DNA from: Allomyces arbusculus
Taxonomy: Eukaryota; Blastocladiomycota; Blastocladiomycetes; Blastocladiales; Blastocladiaceae
Assembly: GCA_027604705.1 (NCBI GenBank)
Contig: JADHYV010000030.1
Coordinates: forward strand, 1 to 64,000
Direction of reading: 5' to 3'
Length of the DNA stretch: 64,000 bases
A program made the position numbers and the translations under genes. This document shows positions 60,340 through 64,000 of the stretch, in pieces; the first letter of the stretch is position 1, and each line of letters begins with the position of its first letter. The notes beneath the pieces are model-generated. The model did not search any database, was not told the DNA's origin, and saw nothing but the letters and a program-made list of their open reading frames with translations.

Positions 60340-62442
60340 CTACAGCTTGAGTTCCGGAATCTTGTAGAAGATATCGAGCGACTCTGGGTTGCGCAGTGTG
60401 CCGGACGGCACGACCTTCTGGCCCGAGATAATGCGCTTGACGGCCACCTCTACCTTCTTGCCGTTGATCGTGTACGGGATGTCCGGGACGGCCACAATCA
60501 CAGCGGGCACGTGCCGCGGCGACAACTGCGCGCGAATCTTGGCCTTGATCGCATCCCGGATCGCGGGCGTGAGCGTCTTACCCTCAGCCATGACCAGGAA
60601 CAAGCACACGCGCTCGTCGTCGCCGACTTTTTGCCCGACCGCCAACGAGTCGGCGACTTCGGGCACCGCATCGAGGACATTGTAGAGTTCCGCCGACCCA
60701 AACCGGACGCCCGCCGGGTTGAGGGTTCCGTCCGACCGGCCGAGCATGACGACACCGGCGGTACCGGGCGTGAACTGCACGAAATCGCCGTGCGACCAAA
60801 TGTGCGGGAAGTGGTCAAAGTAGGCGGCCTTGTACTTGGCCATGTCTGGGTCGTTCCAGAAGTAGACGGGCATGCATGGGAAGACCTTGGTGCAGACCAA
60901 GTCGCCGGCGGTGCCGTTCGGCACGGGCTTGCCGTTATCGTCCCATGCCTCGATGCGCATGCCGAGGCACGCGCACTGCAGCTCGCCGCGGTAGACGGGC
61001 AGGTTCGTGTTATGGCCCGCAAAGAGTGAGACGATATCGGTGCCACCGGAGATGGAACCGAGAAGCAGGTTTTTCTTGATCTTGGCGTAGACATAGTCGT
61101 ACGACTCGGGCTTGAGCGGGGAACCGGTCGAGTAGAGCGAGTGCAACTTGGTCAAGTTGTGCGCCTGCACGTCGACACCGAGGTCCTGCAATGACTGAAT
61201 GTACTTGGCCGAGGTACCGAACGCGGTCACGCCTGTCATGTCGGCAAGCGTCCAGAGCACGTCGGGCTTGGGCTTGAACGGGGACCCGTCGTAGCAGACG
61301 ATGGTCGTGCCAATGGCCAGCGCCGAGACGAGCCAGTTCCACATCATCCAGCCGGTCGTCGTGTACTGGAAGAAAACGTCCTGCGGGCCGAGATTGCCGT
61401 GAATGACGTGTTCCTTGAGATGCTGCAAGAGCGTGCCACCCGCCGAATGCACAATGCACTTGGGCTTGCCCGTCGTGCCCGACGAGAAGAGAATGTACAT
61501 CGGGTGCTTGAACGGCAACGGCGTGAAGGTCAGCGGCGCCGACTTGTTGCCCGTGGCCAGGAAAGCGTCGAGCGTCAACACCTGCATGTGCCCGCCCGTC
61601 ACCTTGAGCCGCGCGAGGTCGGTCGGGTGCTCCTTGACAAACGGAATCACGACCAACTTCTCAACACAATCGGCGAGTCCCTGCGCGACATCGTGCAGCT
61701 TGCCGAGATGGTCGTGCACCTTGCCATTGTAGTAGACGGCATTGATCGAAAACAGAATCTTGGGCTTGATTTGCGCAAACCGGTCGAGGACACCCGTCAC
61801 ACCGAAATCCGGACTCGTCGAGGACCAAATCGCGCCAAGCGACGACGCCGCGAGCATGGCGACAATCGCCTCGATGCCGTTGGCAATGTACCCGCCCACA
61901 CGGTCGCCAATGCCCACACCGGCCGCGCGCATCGCCGCGGCCATGACGCGCACCTGCTCGACCAACTCGGCGCCAGTCAGGGACCGCAACTGCAGCGTTT
62001 CCGTCGAGGCCACAATCGCCGTCTTGTTGGACCCGTGCCACGGCGCCAGCAACGCCTCAGCAAAGTTGACACGCGCGTTCGGGAACCATTCCGGGAACGC
62101 GTCCATGTGCGCCTTTTCGTCAACGGCCGGGTTGGCCGACCCGTGAATGGGCACCTTGGTGTACTCGAGCACGTCGGTCCAGAAATCGGCAACGCGCGTC
62201 GTCGAGTACTCGTACAGGGCGCGGTAGGCCTTGCCCGCGGCGCCGGCCAGGGCTGCGTCGACGCGGTCCTTGTCGGTATGGCCCGCGGTCGCGGGAAGCG
62301 GCACGCGCACGGCAGGGAGGTGCCGCTTGGCCGCAACAAAGGCCGAGAAGCGCGTCATGTGGCTCGAGGCCAGCAGCGCCGCGGGCGGCGTCCACATGAC
62401 GGGCGGCACGGCGGCGGTGGTCGTGGTGGAGGTCGTGGTCAT
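60340..62442 (-). CDS. AACS: Acetoacetyl-CoA synthetase
   Basis: Intronless, 700 residues from the ATG at 62442 (TTTSTTTTAAVPPVMW); an upstream in-frame ATG at 62508 would add 22 unconserved residues. The enzyme makes acetoacetyl-CoA from acetoacetate, ATP and CoA through an adenylate, salvaging ketone bodies for sterol and fatty acid synthesis. Seen: WFPNARVNFAEALL, SLGAIWSSTSPDFGVTGVLD, the ANL-family P-loop ILFSSGTTGKPKCIVHSAGG, VFFQYTTTGWMMWNWLVSAL, GGTDIVSLFAGHN, SHGDFVQFTPGTAGVVMLGR, SDGTLNPAGVRFGSAELY and the C-terminal catalytic Lys region YTINGKKVEVAVKRIISG. The length fits the family (~650-700). FFQYTTTGWMMWN distinguishes it from acetyl-CoA synthetase. It is divergent from the biotin synthase gene. 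Confidence 0.95.
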   Translation of the reverse strand: MTTTSTTTTAAVPPVMWTPPAALLASSHMTRFSAFVAAKRHLPAVRVPLPATAGHTDKDRVDAALAGAAGKAYRALYEYSTTRVADFWTDVLEYTKVPIHGSANPAVDEKAHMDAFPEWFPNARVNFAEALLAPWHGSNKTAIVASTETLQLRSLTGAELVEQVRVMAAAMRAAGVGIGDRVGGYIANGIEAIVAMLAASSLGAIWSSTSPDFGVTGVLDRFAQIKPKILFSINAVYYNGKVHDHLGKLHDVAQGLADCVEKLVVIPFVKEHPTDLARLKVTGGHMQVLTLDAFLATGNKSAPLTFTPLPFKHPMYILFSSGTTGKPKCIVHSAGGTLLQHLKEHVIHGNLGPQDVFFQYTTTGWMMWNWLVSALAIGTTIVCYDGSPFKPKPDVLWTLADMTGVTAFGTSAKYIQSLQDLGVDVQAHNLTKLHSLYSTGSPLKPESYDYVYAKIKKNLLLGSISGGTDIVSLFAGHNTNLPVYRGELQCACLGMRIEAWDDNGKPVPNGTAGDLVCTKVFPCMPVYFWNDPDMAKYKAAYFDHFPHIWSHGDFVQFTPGTAGVVMLGRSDGTLNPAGVRFGSAELYNVLDAVPEVADSLAVGQKVGDDERVCLFLVMAEGKTLTPAIRDAIKAKIRAQLSPRHVPAVIVAVPDIPYTINGKKVEVAVKRIISGQKVVPSGTLRNPESLDIFYKIPELKL

Positions 62443-63076
62443 GCTTGGAGTACTGCTGGGCGGGAACGGTCGGAACTCGGCGCGGTTGGTCCGCTGACGG
62501 AGATACAAGTTGCGTGCTGGCTATCGCGGCGCTTGTTGAAGAGGGCGACAGAGGAGAGAGAGGGGCACGACGGGGGGCTGGACAAGAGAAGACGACGAGT
62601 TCGATGGCGGGCCGTAACGTCGCCGTCGTGGACGCCCGTGTTGGGCGCGGAAGAATCGGGTCTGCGATGGGTGGTGGGGCCGATGCGGCGCAACGTCAGT
62701 TTGCCCGCGAAAATGGTTCGTAAAAACCTGGCAAACCCTGAGCAACGATGATCACGACCGGAGGAAAATTAAATATTTCCCTTTGGCAAGGCTGCCACGG
62801 CGCGCGCCCCAACACTCCGTGCGACTCGCGGCTCGCTGGTGTTCCGTTCTCATCCACCCCGCAATCACGACACTGGCGCGCTCCGACTACTGCCGACGAG
62901 CTGACCGCCACGGCCGCAGCGACCACCAAGGCAGCCCGTGCCGCTGCCGTGCTCTCTCCCCCGCAGTCCGCTCCAGTAAACCGTGACCGTGCTTGTGCCA
63001 GACCTGTCAACTGTGGCCAGCACCCGCCTGCAGCAGCAGCAGCAGCAGCACTTCAACGCGATCAGCAAATTTCACC
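62443..63076. other. Divergent intergenic region
   Basis: About 635 bp between AACS (-) and BIO2 (+). It contains an AT-rich element (AAATTAAATATTTCCC) at about 62766-62781 that could drive BIO2, and a CAG run near 63030. No other gene was seen. Confidence 0.4.
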
Positions 63077-64000
63077 ATGCCGCGTCCCGCCCTTGTCCGT
63101 GCCATGACGGCCGCCGTTGCGACCACGACTGCCGCAACCACGCGCCGTGCTGCCCCCGCGGCTGCGGCCACGGCCGTGCGCCGTGCCCTGCTGCACACGA
63201 CGCGTGCGGCCACGCAAGCGACCGAGGCCACCACGACTTCGACGCCAACGTCGGCTCCGATCCCGCCGCCACCAAGCATGATCCCGAACGAAGTGCGGCA
63301 AGACAACCGCGCGCCGAGCGCGGCCGCACGTTTTGCGCAGACCGCGTCCGTGCGGTACGACTGGACGCGCGACGAGATCCAAGCCATTTACGACTCGCCA
63401 GTCATGGACCTGCTCTACTACGGCAGTACCGTGCACCGTCAATTCCACGACCCGCGCGCCGTGCAGCAGTGCACGCTGCTGTCGATCAAGACGGGCGGGT
63501 GTTCCGAGGACTGTTCGTACTGCCCGCAGTCGAGCAAGCACGCGACCAGTGTCAAGGCCAGCAAGATGCTGCCCGAAGACGAGGTGCTGGCCGCGGCGAA
63601 GCGCGCCAAGGAGGCCGGGTCGACGCGGTTCTGTATGGGTGCCGCCTGGCGGACGGCCGCGGGGCGCAAGACCGACTTCAAGAAGGTGCTCAACCATATC
63701 ACCGAGATTCGCGGCATGGGCATGGAAGTGTGCTGCACGCTCGGCATGTTGACAGCCGACCAGGCGCAGCAGCTCAAGGAGGCCGGGCTCTCGGCCTATA
63801 ACCATAACCTCGACACGTCGCGCGAGTACTATGGCAACATCATCACGACGCGCACCTACGACGACCGTTTGGATACGATTGGCAAGGTCCGCGACGCCGG
63901 GATCAAGGTGTGCTCGGGCGGGATCATTGGGCTCGGCGAGTCGGCCGCGGACCGTGTCGGGATGCTGCACACACTCGCGACGCTCCCGGAACACCCAGAA
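63077..64000 (+). CDS. BIO2: Biotin synthase, 5' part (runs off the window)
   Basis: 308 codons are present, all open, and the gene is cut by the window edge after ...LATLPEHPE. Biotin synthase is a radical-SAM enzyme that inserts sulfur into dethiobiotin in mitochondria. The first ~60 residues are Ala/Thr/Arg-rich and nearly lacking acids (RAMTAAVATTTAATTRRAAP), a clear mitochondrial presequence. The catalytic domain shows the radical-SAM cluster Cys142, Cys146 and Cys149 in KTGGCSEDCSYCPQSSKHAT, then STRFCMGAAWR, MEVCCTLGML, SAYNHNLDTSREYYGNII and GIKVCSGGIIGLGES, all in BioB order. About 60-70 residues of the expected C-terminus are missing only because of the window end. Confidence 0.95.
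   Translation, partial: MPRPALVRAMTAAVATTTAATTRRAAPAAAATAVRRALLHTTRAATQATEATTTSTPTSAPIPPPPSMIPNEVRQDNRAPSAAARFAQTASVRYDWTRDEIQAIYDSPVMDLLYYGSTVHRQFHDPRAVQQCTLLSIKTGGCSEDCSYCPQSSKHATSVKASKMLPEDEVLAAAKRAKEAGSTRFCMGAAWRTAAGRKTDFKKVLNHITEIRGMGMEVCCTLGMLTADQAQQLKEAGLSAYNHNLDTSREYYGNIITTRTYDDRLDTIGKVRDAGIKVCSGGIIGLGESAADRVGMLHTLATLPEHPE

Noticed and set aside
47022-64000. A fatty-acid metabolism gene cluster
   Set aside because: MFE-2, thioesterase, acetoacetyl-CoA synthetase and biotin synthase are near each other but on mixed strands with a HECT ligase, a protease and an unknown gene between. These are ordinary dispersed housekeeping genes.
1-64000. CRISPR arrays, bacterial operons, rRNA genes
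   Set aside because: No regularly spaced identical repeats with unique spacers, no ribosome-binding-site pattern and no rRNA sequence were seen; spliced genes throughout show a eukaryotic nuclear genome.

Overview
The window is nuclear DNA from a eukaryote, almost certainly a fungus: dense GC-rich genes on both strands, introns mostly about 60-120 nt, and housekeeping genes with clear fungal or opisthokont relatives. The peroxisomal multifunctional enzyme carries two dehydrogenase domains plus hydratase plus SCP2, and there are also an acetoacetyl-CoA synthetase, a GH46-like chitosanase relative and a FIP-RBD protein. This mix, with the GC richness, suggests an early-diverging zoosporic fungus (Blastocladiomycota-like) rather than a yeast or mould. 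That placement is inference. I rebuilt 51 introns by hand, each keeping frame and giving a total divisible by three. About three quarters begin GT[A/G]CG (25 GTACG, 14 GTGCG) and none begins GTAAG.

Layout. 0-12 kb: an unknown protein (-), then on + ESCRT-III Snf7, PRPP synthase, fructose-1,6-bisphosphatase and an Srs2/UvrD-type helicase. 11.8-17.6 kb: NatD-type histone N-acetyltransferase (-), a family-16 methyltransferase (-), a Rab11-FIP-type protein (+) and a small unknown protein (-). 18-19.3 kb: a gene-poor patch with two copies of a ~165-bp dispersed repeat and tRNA-Val(CAC); the second copy sits against the tRNA and is flanked by a 15-16 bp duplication of the tRNA 5' end. 19.5-28.3 kb: three minus-strand genes, tubulin cofactor D, NUFIP1 and Vma22. 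29-37 kb: an unknown protein (+), a secreted Thr/Val-rich surface protein (-), a LIM protein (-) and a membrane-anchored GH46-like protein (-). 37.8-40.2 kb: a degenerate phosphoglycerate-mutase-like protein and an alpha/beta hydrolase (+). 40.2-42 kb is gene-poor and holds a 15-bp minisatellite. 42-57.1 kb (+): exosome Rrp4, a little-elongation-complex-2-like protein, peroxisomal MFE-2, HECT ligase Hul5/UBE3C and a membrane subtilase. 57.4-64 kb: an unknown protein (-), a hotdog thioesterase (+), acetoacetyl-CoA synthetase (-) and the start of biotin synthase (+), cut by the window edge.

Most genes are independent single-copy housekeeping functions, with no operon-like logic. MFE-2, the thioesterase, acetoacetyl-CoA synthetase and biotin synthase all touch acyl-CoA metabolism within 17 kb, but intervening unrelated genes and mixed strands argue against a true cluster. 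I found no CRISPR array, rRNA, origin or intact large transposon. The points most worth following are the tRNA-associated repeat insertion, the unusual 5' splice-site consensus, the four-residue SUMO-like array on the Srs2-type helicase, and two enzyme relatives that seem to have lost catalytic residues.
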